DNA from: Stachybotrys elegans
Lineage: Eukaryota > Ascomycota > Sordariomycetes > Hypocreales > Stachybotryaceae
Direction: 5' to 3'
DNA length: 64,000 nucleotides
Assembly: GCA_020746835.1 (NCBI GenBank)
Contig: JAGPNK010000009.1
Location: forward strand, 1,736,001-1,800,000
Position 1 is the stretch's first letter; each line of letters begins with the position of its first letter. This document shows, piece by piece, positions 33,163-45,090 of this stretch. Below the pieces are notes generated by a model. It was not told where the DNA came from and did not search any database. It saw nothing but the letters and a program-made list of their open reading frames with translations. A program made the position numbers and the translations under genes.

Positions 33163-34192
33163 CTATGGGGCCTGATTAAAGTCATAGCTGTTACCGAAGC
33201 CTCTGTTGAGGTACCGCTCCTCGGCCTCCTTTGTGCCCACCCAGTCAACAGGAATCTCCAGCCCCAGCCTTTTGTCTTTCTTGGCCTGGTCTAGGATGGG
33301 CTTGATATCGTCCCCCATTTCAAGTCGCATGGGGTTCCGATACCAAGGCGCAAAGTGAATCATGGCCAGCATAACCCGGACCTCGTCCGACGTGTTGGGC
33401 ATGCCTGCATGCCATAGTCTTAGGTCGCGCACGACGACGCTCCCCTTTTTGATGGCTGGCTGTATTGGGGGTGATACTTTGCTTCGTTCATCGAGAAGCT
33501 CCTCTCGAATGCGACCACTGGCTCTCTCACCATGAGCGCCCTCTTGAGACTCGACCCCATTGTTATGAGTTCCAAGCCATATTTCTGTGGAACCGTTGTC
33601 GGCTGTCGTGGTCACAAGAGGGACGTTGACAACGAGGGCGAAAGGATGTGTAGGATGGGCGAAATCGGCATCAGAATGCACGGGTTGTCTCTGAGGCTTT
33701 GCACCAGGAAGAGGTGGTATAGCAGAGTTGGCAGAGCAAAATGTCCATTTAGGGCAGGGTCCAAGAACGGCAGTTGTGATCTGGGTAGCGATAGGATCTG
33801 GAGGCATTAGTGTGATGCTCTTCAGTTTGAATCGTAGACTCACTCAGAAAGATCAACGGGTTGAAGTACTTGGCGACGGGAGGAGGGTCCTGCTGCAGGT
33901 TGCCTTGGTTGTAGTTGAAGGGACCATCTTCTCCTCGGCTCTGTAGAACACGTGCATCTTGGACCATTTTTTTGTTGAGAAAGTCGAGGTGCTCGTGGGG
34001 GACGACGTCCTCAATCACAACGAGGCCATCCTGGTGAATGTGACGTACGGCCTTCTCCAGATTGCGAGCCTCGAGGCTCATATGTTGGAGCTCAGAAGGC
34101 GAGGGCCGGATGACGCCAGGCTGAAGCCGGACTGTGCTGAAGCACCGAGCGGTCTTGGCAACACGCACAGGAGCGCGAAACATAGACGACAT
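33163..34192 (-). CDS. Phytanoyl-CoA dioxygenase (PhyH) family Fe(II)/2-oxoglutarate oxygenase
   Basis: Two exons (34192-33844, 33797-33163) join in phase to 327 residues. The iron-binding triad is visible: HSDAD (His and Asp) in the middle, and the distal His in VVRDLRLWHAGMPNTSDEVR, whose Arg binds 2-oxoglutarate. Members hydroxylate unactivated carbons in lipid or secondary metabolism. The first 20 residues (SSMFRAPVRVAKTARCFSTV) are basic and Ser-rich, which could be a mitochondrial targeting peptide. The substrate is unknown. The gene is tail-to-head with the Zn2Cys6 gene at 34441-35860, also on the minus strand. Confidence 0.85.
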
Positions 34193-34440
34193 CTTCTACT
34201 ATGAGAAGGCGAAGAAAGAAGTGTTGAACCATCAAAGTCCAAGGAGAAAACGAGCAGCCTCTTTATAGGCAGCATATGCAACCTGTACGTCCATGTTGAT
34301 GTGGGCTAGCGTTTTCCGAGCTCGGGAAACATCCCACCTTGACTAGACTTGGTGGGTCTCTAGTTCGTCAAGGAGGCGTTCGACGGGCCACCCGATGGTA
34401 GGCTTACACGCGAGCAGCTGACGCTTTAGCTCCTCACGCG

Positions 34441-35860
34441 CTAGTTTGGATCGTATGAATCGGGAACCTGGGGAGGGTCAGGCGGATTGGCACTTTTTGC
34501 GTGGATTTGCCTACAATATGCCATGGGCCCAAAGGCATTCACTATGACCGATGTTGTCTTGGCGGTAAAGGCGAGGCCACAGATGATGAGGGCCCATGAT
34601 TCCAAGGCGTCGTCTTTCGACATTTGTTCTTCAGATGTAAGCGGGCTCAGCTGTTGTACAGCAGCAAAACAAGCTTCAGATCCATGAATTGTGAGGAGAA
34701 TCGATGATGTTAGAAGATAATGAAGAGCAGCGGCTACAATAATGTCAGTCTCGCAATGCCGCTTCGTCAGGATGACATACCATGACACGGCTGCAATGTC
34801 CAGACAGACGGGAGCGACGAGATGACGCCCGGTAGCCCTGTGCCGGTAGAGTAGGGCTTCATATGGTCTGGCAAGCTGAATGTGCGGAGGAGGCCGAGGG
34901 CAGTAGCTTCGTCGAATGCTGGTACGGTTTCTCGATAGACCATGTTAATTATCTTCCCAAGCCTTAGGGACATCGAGTTCAAGTAATCGGCATCTACTTC
35001 ATAGCTAGAAGAAAGCGGTATCGCATCTAGATCCATCTTGAGAGCGCAACCCTCAAAAAGGCTGAAGGTGATGTCCTCGCGAAGGTAGTTCCAGAAGCCT
35101 GCAGCAACAAGTCCGTGGTGCATGTTTCCACCCAGGAGAAGCTGGTGGGAGGCCATGGAATAGGCACCCCAAAGGTGGCGGTTGGGGTCAATGTCGGCTT
35201 CATCTGCTCAATATCAACGTCTATGAGCAAAGAAAGGGTAGGATTTACCGTCAAGTATCTCGTACGATCGCAAGAGACATGTAGCGGCCAAAGCAACTCC
35301 GTTAGTCACGAGCTCGTCCTGGTCATCGAGACCTATCAACAGTTGGAGGCAACGGCTATGATATGTCTCCGCCAATTTGTACATCCCTCTACTGCAGGTC
35401 TTGCCCATGTGCATCGCAGATAGCGCCATGATGGCGCAGAAAAGGAGTGGATGATCGAGACTGAACCTTGGGACGATGTATTCGAAATGACGGGACGGGT
35501 CACTTAGGTCATACCATTTGGAGATTTCTGCAATGTAATTATTGAACAGTCGCGCCTCTTGCTGATGCGCAAGCACAGAGCGAGGATTGCAGAGTTCCTC
35601 GTCCGGATGCTCAACCTGTGTCCCATGGCTGTGTGTAGATACCGCGCTTCTATCGCAGTAGCGTCCTGCTTTGGAGCATTGCTGACAAACAGGAACTTGA
35701 CCACCGCCTAGTAGATTATTAGTTCTATTCATGTAAACTACATGGGCCACGTACACTTGACTTTGCGTCGACGGCAAGTGTTGCTGGCGGGCCGTCAGCA
35801 TGGTATCAAGACTACTACTCGAGCCACTGACCACGCATCCTTGTTCAATGGCCGAGGCAT
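34441..35860 (-). CDS. Zn2Cys6 transcription factor
   Basis: Five exons (35860-35832, 35783-35755, 35707-35249, 35203-34781, 34733-34441) give 410 residues in a continuous frame. The zinc cluster is spread over three exons, which makes it easy to miss: CNTCRRRKVKC spans the first two tiny 29-bp exons and continues as VCQQCSKAGRYC in exon 3. The middle region reads RHFEYIVPRFSLDHPLLFCA, ALSAMHMGKTCS and HLWGAYSMASHQLLLGGNMH, as in fungal regulators with a Fungal_trans_2-like core. NYLREDITFSLFEGC and NAFGPMAYCRQIH complete it. It probably regulates neighbouring genes such as the PhyH oxygenase, but no target site can be named. Confidence 0.8.
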
Positions 35861-36480
35861 AGCGGATTGCTAGTTGTGAAGTTGTTCGATAGGCAAGTCG
35901 TCTTGCAAGTGATTGGCATTCTCTCCCTGGTCCAGGGCTTGACAGATATTAGGTCATGTGGCTTGAGAGGGGATGGAGGGAGCTTGGAGAGCGCTAATGC
36001 CACGTGATTCGAACCAAGACGGGGTCTCTTTCACAGGTTGCAGAGTTACACCACGCAATGAATGCGCAATGGGCCGCAAGGGACCCCTAGGTTTCTCCTT
36101 CATTCTTAGGCGCTTTCTACAGAGGTAGTTCAAGTATTATGACCTTCTGCTGTGTGCGCCACACCATCGTTGAACTACGAGAAGCCGGTCACGTTACTCT
36201 CAACATACACATTTGTGTGTGGAAAGCTTTTCTGTTACGAGTCTTGGGCTTCTCGCATTTCGGTCCCTATGCCGACAGGGAGTACATTCCCTTTCTCCGG
36301 GTAAGCATTACGTTTTACTAGCACTTCCAACTTTAGAAGAGACCACAATCTGCTCGACCTCATTGCTCTGCACTAGGTGTCAGGAAAGCTCGGCCTCTGA
36401 CCAAACTTGTCTCGCCTGGCAACGAGATAACCTCGTTCGCCAGGAATCTATAGCCCTCTCCCGACACACCAAGTGCCAAT
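35861..36480. other. Intergenic, no supported gene
   Basis: The promoter of the regulator gene and sequence leading into the subtilase relic. Short frames at 36139-36321 and 36213-36662 have no domain of their own. Confidence 0.35.
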
Positions 36481-36484
36481 CCTG

Positions 36485-36749
36485 CGCAAAGAGCTGTAAG
36501 CCGCACCGCCTGACAAACGACATCCTGCACAAAGCAGGTTTGCCTAGTAAGGGTCTGAGGATTGCAATTTTGAACGGCGGCATCGACTACAAAGCATCCC
36601 GTTCTCGGTGGCTACTTCGGCTCGGACTCTCGAATGGCCTACGGAACAGGGCTCGTGGATAACGAGAAGCCCGCACTGCCAACAGGTGACCCATACGATA
36701 CTTGCTCTGGAGGCGGTGGGCACAGCACTCATCTGGCGGGAATCGTTAT
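36485..36749 (+). pseudogene. Subtilisin-like protease relic truncated at a dispersed repeat
   Basis: DILHKAGLPSKGLRIAILNG, then GIDYK, matches the Asp region of Vpr-type subtilases, with the catalytic Asp of VDTG changed to Asn (LNGG). An extra A at about 36591-36594 shifts the frame. After it the reading is HPVLGGYFGSDSRMAYG, GDPYDTCSGGGGHSTHLAGI. This covers the His motif, where HGTH has become HSTH. Similarity ends exactly where repeat copy C begins at 36750, and the Ser half of the gene was not found in the next kilobase. Confidence 0.7.
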
Positions 36750-36855
36750 GTGGGATTTCCCGTTCGTGTGCCCCAATGGGATACAGACCAGTGACTTCGA
36801 GGAGGCCCCCTCTGACGATAAAGACGATATCAGATCAATAGATAACAATTGGTTA
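36750..36855 (+). repeat. Dispersed repeat copy C at the end of the subtilase relic
   Basis: Starts ATGTGGGATTTCCCGTTCG and runs to about AACAATTGG, nearly identical to copy A. The flanking ATCGTT (36743-36748) and AACGAT (36864-36869) are inverted complements, which may be coincidental. Confidence 0.75.
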
Positions 36856-36859
36856 GACT

Positions 36860-38449
36860 CACCAACGATATGATGCCTCTGCCATGGAAAATCTCAGTTC
36901 CGAATTCGAGCACTCAGGCTACCTGGAAACCCAGCTATTGAGGATGGTTGGGTAGTCGTCGACACAGCCCCTCTCGTTCTTAAGTGGCCCGATCAAGAAT
37001 ATTTCATTCTGGAACGATCCTGTGACAAACCTCAGCATTGCTGATGGGACCATGTCACGATCATCGACCAACCCGATTGTTGTTGTTAGGTATTTAGACA
37101 AGATCTGTCCTACGCCTTTCAGGGACCATGAGAAAACTGGCTAGTTATTATTCATAAGCACTACTGTCCGAGCATTGTTCTCACAGTGATATCGAGCCCT
37201 GTGCCTGTGTACCAGCGCGAGCAAGCCGCTCAGCTGAGCAATACGGGAGTCTTACAAACAATGATCTGCTATCGACATGATCGCGTGAGACACAATGATA
37301 AGATATTTTTGTAATGTAATGTAACAAACCAGCCATGAAGCCGACTTTGAAGGAAGGATTTGCGATTACTGGCGGGAGTGGGATTGAGAATGTACCAGAT
37401 TCGTTCCACTTCTTTATCTCTCATTATGTGATATGCCTTTCTGACAAGACGGTGCCGTCTGTGATCCCCAATTTCACAAAAGCAGTAACCTGGCCCTTGC
37501 TTCCCCACCTATTATTATTCTACTGAGCGTGGCTCTCAGTGGCCATTCAAGATCTGCTTGAGCTTTTAGATGAGGCTAACGAGACCGTGTTTGCCCAGGG
37601 CCCCTGGCAGACACGTCTACTTATCCCCTCTACTCCGTACAGTACAACCAAAAAATTCACGTGGACATCCTGGAGGGCTGCCATGTGTCGGGAGAACAGT
37701 GGCGCTGCCAAGCCCGAGGGAAGCTTATGCTTACAGATTTCTGCATGGATTAACTGGGGCCAGTCGACAGCAACTCCTCAACTGGAAGGTCAGACAGGAC
37801 TTTGGTTCTTCTTGGCCCTGAAAGCAAGGCGCATGCGCTAATATTGGTATGTTACGGCTCGCACACGCACTGGCGGGCTATCAGAGTGGGGATCGTGATG
37901 ACGAACGAACGGGCTGTGCCGTATAAGGGATTGTGTAGCTCAGGGGAGTTGATGGATGGATGGATGGGGGCGTCAGCGAGTAGATATGCTGATCTTGAGC
38001 GGAATCGAGTTTCTGGGAGCGGCCGGGCTGAGAATTGTGTTTACTGGGACCCTGCTCGGTCGCACAGCAAGATACCGACGCAGGGTTCATTCTTGACACC
38101 ACCCAGTTGTCCGAGCAGTCATACTGGAGCTTGTCATCTCCATGCCGCAAACAGTCAGCCGAACCGGACAATGAGGAGTGGTTTCGGTCACCCCGGTGGC
38201 CAGTACGGAGCCATTTGATTGCCAATACAAGGTGACTGGTATTTGCCAGGATGCGCTGCCTACCTGGGATCTGCCTCCTCCACATTCGATCATGACGCTT
38301 TGTCGGGAGCTAGGACGCATTAGAGGGGGCAGAAGTTCAAGTACTAGGTAGCTGCACCGTCTAATGCTCGTGTCCTTGCTTGCGTTCATAATACTGGCCC
38401 TACCTATCGCTTATTCGACTGGACAACGTCGATGAAGCTTTAGACTGAC
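36860..38449. other. Intergenic, no supported gene
   Basis: About 1.6 kb with short frames lacking motifs. A (GGAT)n-like run lies near 37950-37966. No gene is supported apart from the promoter of the next PTH11-like gene. Confidence 0.4.
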
Positions 38450-40029
38450 ATGGCAGGCTTGCTCGACATCGACTCCATGCCGGAGCCGGCAAGATCAACG
38501 GTTCTCCGGACCGTCTCAGCCCTCCCACCCCCCGACGGCATTGTGTCTGACTTCACCAATTCGCATCACAGGGCCGATATTGCAATCGCCGTGACAACGA
38601 CCTTCATGGTTCTATCAACCACTGCTTTCGTGACTCGATACTATTCACAGTTTCTTATGGGTAGACTGTTTGCGTTCCCGAACGGTCAGTCAAGACGATC
38701 ATCTTTCGACGCCTATCCCTGCTAACGAGGTGTTCAGTCCTTGGAATCATTGGCTTTGTAAGAGTACTTCGTAAAGATTATTCTGATAGCTGCTAATGAT
38801 CATTTGAGGGTGCCTATTGCGGCCTCGTTGGTACAACGTTTCGTCTCGTTGTGCTGAAAACATTCTGGAACCACACATGGAACTTCTCTTTGATGCAGAT
38901 TTCTGATGTCTTGTTTGTAAGTAAACTATTGCCCTCCAGCACGTCATATGAATGCATCTAACAGAGCTCGTTCTCCAGGAGCTATACCTCCAGCCATTAT
39001 TCTACTGCGTGCTCACCTGTTTCATCAAACCCACGATTCTCTACGAGTGGAAACGGATATTTGTCCCTCGCGGCGTTCATAATGGCTTTACACGAACCTG
39101 CAATGTGCTCATCATTATAAGCATATTGTTTTACAACGCCTACTTCATTGCCCTCCAGTTCTATTGCCGCCCATACAGGAAGATTTGGAGAAGATGGGCG
39201 ACTGGGACATGTTTTGACCGAGGCCACCTCGACATTCCTTGCGCCGTGTTCAATCTGGTTCTCGACTTGTTCATCTTTGCACTTCCACAGCGCATCATCT
39301 GGGGCCTCCAGACGACCAGGATCAGAAGGCTCGGCATCACAATTGTGTTTTCTGTCGGGCTCTTGTGGGTTACCTCTCCTCTGCTTTCGTAACCGAGTTA
39401 ACATCGTCGTGTGAAGGGCAGTAGGCTGCGCTGCTGGCCTTGTATACACTCTTAGCCAACTGAACTACTCGAGCGACTTCATGCACGACCAAGGACCAGC
39501 CATAATCTGCCTTTTGGCCGAGAGTACGTGCGTCATGCTCGTATTCTGTGTCCCCATGATCCCCAAAGCACTAGAAGACACGTGGATACTACGAATCCTT
39601 GGTCCGCTCTCAGAATATCCGTTATCCATAGTTCAAGGTCGCAAAGCAAGCACCAAAGAACGACTTTCGACTGTTGGCGGAAAGAGTACACACTGGAATG
39701 GATGGGTCTTTTCAAGGGTATTCCGAGGATCCGACTCCAAGCTATCCTCGACTAGCGGCGATGGCTTGCATCGGGACCATGATGACAGTAGTCAGATAGG
39801 GCTGGCTCGCCTGGACCCAGTCGCAAAGGCGGATGGGCCAAATGGCATATTACGGACGACTGAGATATCTATGGAGGTATCCGCGCAGAGCGGTACTTTC
39901 TTGGACGTGAGCGATGAGGTCAGGGACAAGCGCGGTCGTGAGCACTCACGGCCATGGGATGGATCCGAACAAGAAGCAGCAGCCACGGAGGATGTTCTCC
40001 GTCCGCCTAACCGCGTAGTTCTGGGATAA
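38450..40029 (+). CDS. PTH11-like rhodopsin-fold integral membrane protein
   Basis: Start at 38450 with a 50-residue extracellular N-terminus, then TM1 in ADIAIAVTTTFMVLSTTAF. Exons then give GAYCGLVGTTFRLVVLKTFW, ELYLQPLFYCVLTCFIKPTI and ILYEWKRIFVPRG. Helices 4-6 follow, with NVLIIISILFYNAYFIALQF, the conserved CFDRGHLDIPCAVFNLVLDL, and LPQRIIWGLQTTRIRRLGI. After an intron, GLVYTLSQLNY and ICLLAESTCVMLVFCVPMIP end the membrane part, and a polar tail of about 150 residues follows. The layout matches PF20684. One acceptor (TTTGAG at about 38810) is non-CAG/TAG. It lies upstream of the MFS transporter and has a close structural counterpart at 49724-51116. Confidence 0.75.
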
Positions 40030-41432
40030 AACAATTCTTGAAACCAGATCCTGATAGGTGTTCACACCGCTCCCATGTTTGCGTGACACCTGTGCTCTGT
40101 CTTGGTCCTGGGAGTAAGGAAGCAAATCTCTTGCCAACCAACACCGTTGCAGGGGACCCCTACCACGCTTACTGAGCTGACTTAGTAACTTTCCATGCCG
40201 GCATGTGCAGGTGTGCGCCCCCACGCCCTCGTGCTTGGGGGTTGGGCCGTTCCTGATGTGGATGAGGGTTGGCAGGATGGCTACATTTCAAGCCAACGGT
40301 AGTTGGCAACGCACATGTATGATGATGTGTATGCTATTGGAACAGAGCTTAAGCAGACTTATGCGAGGTGCATGAACCAACACGTGCCAAGCTTGGGGGC
40401 TACAATTCCTATGGCAATTTGCGAGTCATTCTGATGTGCCCTGGCGTAAACCCCTGCTGTGTGGATGTATTTTTGTCTCGGCCCGCCCTCCTCTCACCAG
40501 TTCGCTGAGCTACCCTTGTAGCCACGACTGATCTGATAACCAGAAATTATCCATGGCCGGATGACTTATTCACTGTGCATATAATTTCTTGGCTTAATTC
40601 ATGGCACGCTGCGCATTGCATGGTGTAGGAATAGCCATTGTGCAACGATGCGAGACCAAAGTCCCTCCATCCCGTCAGCTGATTGGGTAAACGACTGAGA
40701 CCACCCAGCTTGCTGCATTGGGTTGCATTGCGTCCTCGGACACGATCATTCCTTCGTTATCTGTAATCTTTACATGCCCGCATCAAGGAGCGATATCTGA
40801 TCCGCACTTTTCTTTTCATCACGTAGCATGCTTGTCAAGTGAATATGCCTGGGTCAATTTCACTTCTTTTACCTGCGAACTGGAGGTCTGGCCAGCAAAT
40901 GTGTCGACTCAACACAGAGTGACAGGAAAAGAGGGGAGAAGAAAAGGAGAAGAACAAGGAGAAAAATAAAAATAAAAAGATTGCTCTAGAGGAGACACAA
41001 ATTAGATTATACATACACACTCAAATCGGGCAGGGATCTGCTTTGCTGTGCCACTGTTGCAACTCTGGTCTTACGCCCCCAGATTACAGGCTGAGGGAAT
41101 GGGGCATGTTTATTTACGAACCAACAACTGATGTGTTGGAGGCATGGTGCCGTATCATTCCCACCATTTTTCTTGGCTCGCCAGAGTATGGCCGTGCTGT
41201 GGGTGCATGCATGGCGAGCAAGGCGGTTACCGTTGATGACCCCTGGGCCTCGCCACAGTCATGCATAGTTCACAGCCAATACGTATATTGCTTATTAGAA
41301 ACCACCGGACTCATCTCTCTACCATCCCCGGTGTCGGGATCCCTAGTTTTCCTCACACATTCGACTTTGTACAGTTGTCTTGTCCAGAGCATCCAGAAAC
41401 CCTCCCTCCCGAGGAGCTCAGCCTCATCCGCT
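40030..41432. other. Intergenic, no supported gene
   Basis: 1.4 kb, ending with purine-rich runs near 40920-40980 and the leader of the MFS gene. The frame of that gene is open upstream to 41043, but the added residues match nothing. Confidence 0.4.
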
Positions 41433-43399
41433 ATGGCGCAAGAAGACCGCGAGGCGTTGCGAAGCGCGGATAGCCGTGGAAAGTCAAGCATGTCCGATTC
41501 CAACAGTGATGCGCGACAGGCGGAGCAAGAGAAAGGGCTTGAGGATGTTGGCGAATCACCCCCGAGCGAGCCTCGCTTCAACTACCCACAAGGCGCTCAG
41601 TTTTGGCTCTTGTCGTCCTGCATCGCGCTCATGATGTTCATGACCAACCTTGAGATTCCAGTCATTACCACTGCCCTGGTTGCCATTACAGACGACTTGG
41701 GCGGTTTTGAGGATGCCGGCTGGACAATTGCCAGTTATTTACTGGGCTATGTTTGTACGCTTTACAACCCTCCCTGCTTTATCCTTATGCTAAGAGCGTA
41801 ACAAGCTGTCAGCGTGATCAGTGCGAAGCTTAGCGATATTTTCAGCAGAAAGCTAGTTTTTATGGTCACGATTGCGATCTTTATTATCTTCTCAGCTGCA
41901 TGTGCTGCTGCTCAGACAATCATACAGCTGTGAGTGACCTCACTACAACAGGCAGCTTGTTACTGACGCTTTATAGAATCGTCTTTCGCGCGTTCCAGGG
42001 AGTCGGCGGCGGCGGTTGCTTCGCTCTCTGCAACATCATGGTCATTGAGATTGTGCCAGCCGAACAATATCCACAATACGTATCCAACATTGCGATCGTG
42101 AACGCTCTTGCATTAGTCCTTGGGCCGATTCTTGGAGGTGTGATTTCAGCCAATACAACTTGGCGATGGATCTTCATTATTAAGTAAGAGATTACTTTCA
42201 AGGTTCCATTCCATAAACTAACGCATGGCACTAGCATTCCAATTGCATTGACGCCGTTTGTCATTGCCTGGTTTGTTATGCCCAATGACTTTCCCTACCA
42301 GGGACTGCCTCCTGGCCATCCATCAGCCAAACCAGTAGGCAGCAGCAAGCTCGGTCGCATCGATTTCCCCGGAACAATACTCATTCTTCTGGCCACACTG
42401 GGTATTACGAGTGCCTTTGAGCAAGCTGGTCGAAGCTTCCCTTGGAGATCGGCATACGTAATTTCGCTTCTCACCATCTCCGGCATCCTCTGGATTCTAC
42501 TGCTTTTGTGGGAGCGTCGAATTACACTCTACCCAAAGACAGAAAGAGAACCTGTACTGCCATGGAGATTTTTCATCAACCGAGAGATGATGGGTGTTTT
42601 ACTGTAAGAACTCGATCTTCCCATCTTCCATAAAGAGAGTACCCTAACAAAACTTCACAGCAACTTCTTCTTTCTTGGCGGACCGACGATCAACACGATG
42701 TTTATTATTCCCTTGCGATTTCAAGTAGTTTATCAGACCTCGGGCCTTACTGCTGGAATCCGACTGCTACCCTTCACTGGCGCCCTGCCAGTCGGGGCCT
42801 TTGTGGCATCACTACTTGCAGGCCGACTTAAGGTTCCTGCGATTTTCCTCATTCTTTCCGGATCAATTCTGCAGGTTATCGGATTTGCTCTGCTTAGCAC
42901 CATCCCGACTACACTGAGTGTCCCGTCCGAAATTTACGGCTACGAGTTCATCAGTGGAATGGGATGCGGCATCAACTACGCCCTGCTCTTTATCTTGATC
43001 CCTCACGTTAGTGAAAGCATTGATCACGGTAAGTAATTCCCAGGACTTCTGTTATTGTGAGTGCTTGTATGCTGATGAACCATCCTAGCTGTTGGAATGG
43101 GAGCAGCTGGACAGCTAAGAATGATCGGAAGTACTGTGGTACTGGCCATCTCTACTTCCATCTTTAACAGCCACATAAGGCCGAGAATGGAAGATATTCT
43201 GGGCTCCATGCCTGCCAGCTCAGAGTGGGCGCTTTCATCCAGTGAGGCCATCGGGCTTCTTCCGCAGCAGGTTCAAGGAGACATCCGACAGGTTCTTGCG
43301 GAAGGGTTCAACTGGCAGATACTCACTCTGTGTATCTCTGCTGCTTTGCAGATACCAGCCGCGCTTATGATCTTACGAAAGCAGAATATCAAGGTTTGA
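41433..43399 (+). CDS. MFS drug-efflux-type transporter (DHA1/AflT-like)
   Basis: Six or so exons. A cytoplasmic N-terminus of about 60 residues precedes AQFWLLSSCIALMMFMTNLE. Then come the motif region AKLSDIFSRKLVFMVTIAIF and the antiporter motif C region VFRAFQGVGGGGCFALCNIM with ALVLGPILGGVISANTTWRW. Later helices include IDFPGTILILLATLGITSAF, FLGGPTINTMFIIPLRFQV, MGCGINYALLFILIPH and MGAAGQLRMIGSTVVLAIST. Order and motifs fit the 14-helix toxin/drug exporters of fungi, at the plasma membrane. The stop is at 43397-43399. A degraded relative lies at 51660-52700. No biosynthetic core gene is intact nearby except the P450 at 46777. Confidence 0.85.
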
Positions 43400-43664
43400 A
43401 CTCGACTGGAGGCGTACACTCAACCATCTGAGAGCAACTGGAATTGGCTTGTAAGATGGATGAATGGGGAAATTCACTGTGCGCGATGGCATGATTTAAT
43501 TACATATTGCGAAATATATTGATTCTCAACTGTGATGAGAGTGGTGCCATAATTTGAAGAGCAGGTGATGAAAGATACTATGTGCCATCGTCTCGATCTG
43601 CTCCAATCCTGGGTGCATGTCTGACAATTACACCACCCCGCCTATGCTCAGTTGCTACTCTATC

Positions 43665-45090
43665 CTACTTCAGCCAAGTGTAGCATTCCTCGGCAATAGG
43701 CACGTGGGTATTATAGATGGTGCTGGACCACAGCGTCGAGACGAATGCGTAGAGGCTGAACGTAAAGTCGCTCTTCACGCTCAGGCCCTGCGCGCAGACC
43801 AGGTCGTTCGGAAAGTCGACAGAATCGGGCGCCTCGACGGTCTGGCTCGCCGTGAAGGCAAACTCGTTGTTGAATCGGGGACGAGCCGTGATTCCAGCGC
43901 TCAAGTCCACGACTCCTCCCAGCACTTCAACAATGAGCTGGAAGGTGACATCAATCCATGCATCCGCCTTGGCTCGAGCACGCTCGGAGAGCTCGAGCTT
44001 GGCGTTGTAGACGGGCTTCCACGGCTGAAGGCTCGTCTTGGACGTATCGAGGAAGTCAAGATGAACAATACCGTTCTTCAGTCCAGCGCCGGCGGTTCCA
44101 GTCACGGTAACACCCGCTTCGACATCAACGTCAAGGCCAATGCCAAATAGAAGCTCGGGTCCGAGCTTGAGGATGCCAGGCACATCGACAATCATGTACG
44201 AAAGCAGGCCGGGGTTGTACATGAAACTATCGCGGTAGCCTGCCGTCACAGCAATGGTGACACCAACCTCAGCATCGATGCTGGAATCGATGTCAACATA
44301 GAGCTGCTTCAGCTTTCCGGCAAAGACGTCGTAGTCCAGAAAGCCGGAAAAGGTGACACTGGCCGTGATCTCGGCGGAGTCGGCGGAAACATCGAGATAG
44401 GGGGGGAAGGAGTAGATGGGAGTAGATCTTGGCAGACCAACGGTTCCGCCGATGGTCAATCCCTTCTCGTCAAGCGTGATGCCACGCTCATTGAGACCTC
44501 GCCTTGAAACGGACTGTCGCTTCTTCGCAACCGGAACACCCTCGAAGGTGATGGCGGTGTTGGCTATAAACTGTCAGCGTCGAAATGCGATGGGCGGAAG
44601 AAAACATACCGGCAGTGCTGGCCACATCCTTCTTTTCTGCCTGAGCAACAATTGTCAGGGACTCGGCCTTTCCTGAGACCTTTCGGACCAAGAAAACGCC
44701 GCGTTCAAACTCTGTGTCGCATCCGCCAAGGTGGTTGGTGAAGAAAACGAGATCGCCCTTGTTCGACCAGTTCTTGACTGCCGTTGTGAAGCCTTCCTCT
44801 GAAGAAAATGAGATGGAGATGGTCTCATTCGCGCAGGTCACCTGCTCAATGGAGGCGACGCCCTCCAGAAGCACTGCAGGCTTCTGCATGTCAAGCTCGA
44901 CATGGACAAGAGGGTCAAGGTCGACTCCATAGTCAAGTCCAACCTTCTTGCTGGGAGTCACCTGCTGGTCCGGGCTAGTACGCTGACCCTTGCCGCCAGA
45001 GACGGGCTTCAAAGTGGTCACTTCCTGTCCAATCTTGGCCAGGGCAGTGCCGCTAAGCAGCGCGAGAAGAGGGAAACGTAAAAGATGCAT
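43665..45090 (-). CDS. Secreted beta-rich conserved fungal protein of unknown function
   Basis: Two exons, with an intron around 44565-44609. Start at 45090 with a signal peptide MHLLRFPLLALLSGTALA. The N-terminal half reads VELDMQKPAVLLEGVASIEQ, CANETISISF and WSNKGDLVFFTNHLGGCD. The C-terminal half has alternating beta-type segments (ITASVTFSGFLDYDVFAGKL, DIDSSIDAEVGVTIAVTAG) and ends ECYTWLK. A dibasic KKRQSVSRR near the exon joint could be a maturation site. I recognise the two-part layout from secreted fungal proteins of unknown function (possibly the DUF7029/DUF7223 pair), but that assignment is from memory and uncertain. Confidence 0.75.

Noticed and set aside
36743..36869. ATCGTT/AACGAT as terminal inverted repeats of repeat copy C
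   Set aside because: Only six bases, and not present around copies A and B, so probably chance.
37539..37841. 100-codon frame between the subtilase relic and the PTH11-like gene
   Set aside because: No family recognised. It overlaps another frame of similar length, so it is not supported.
41043..41432. Upstream start of the MFS transporter
   Set aside because: The frame is open, but the residues contain no helix or motif. The Met at 41433 gives the usual polar N-terminus.
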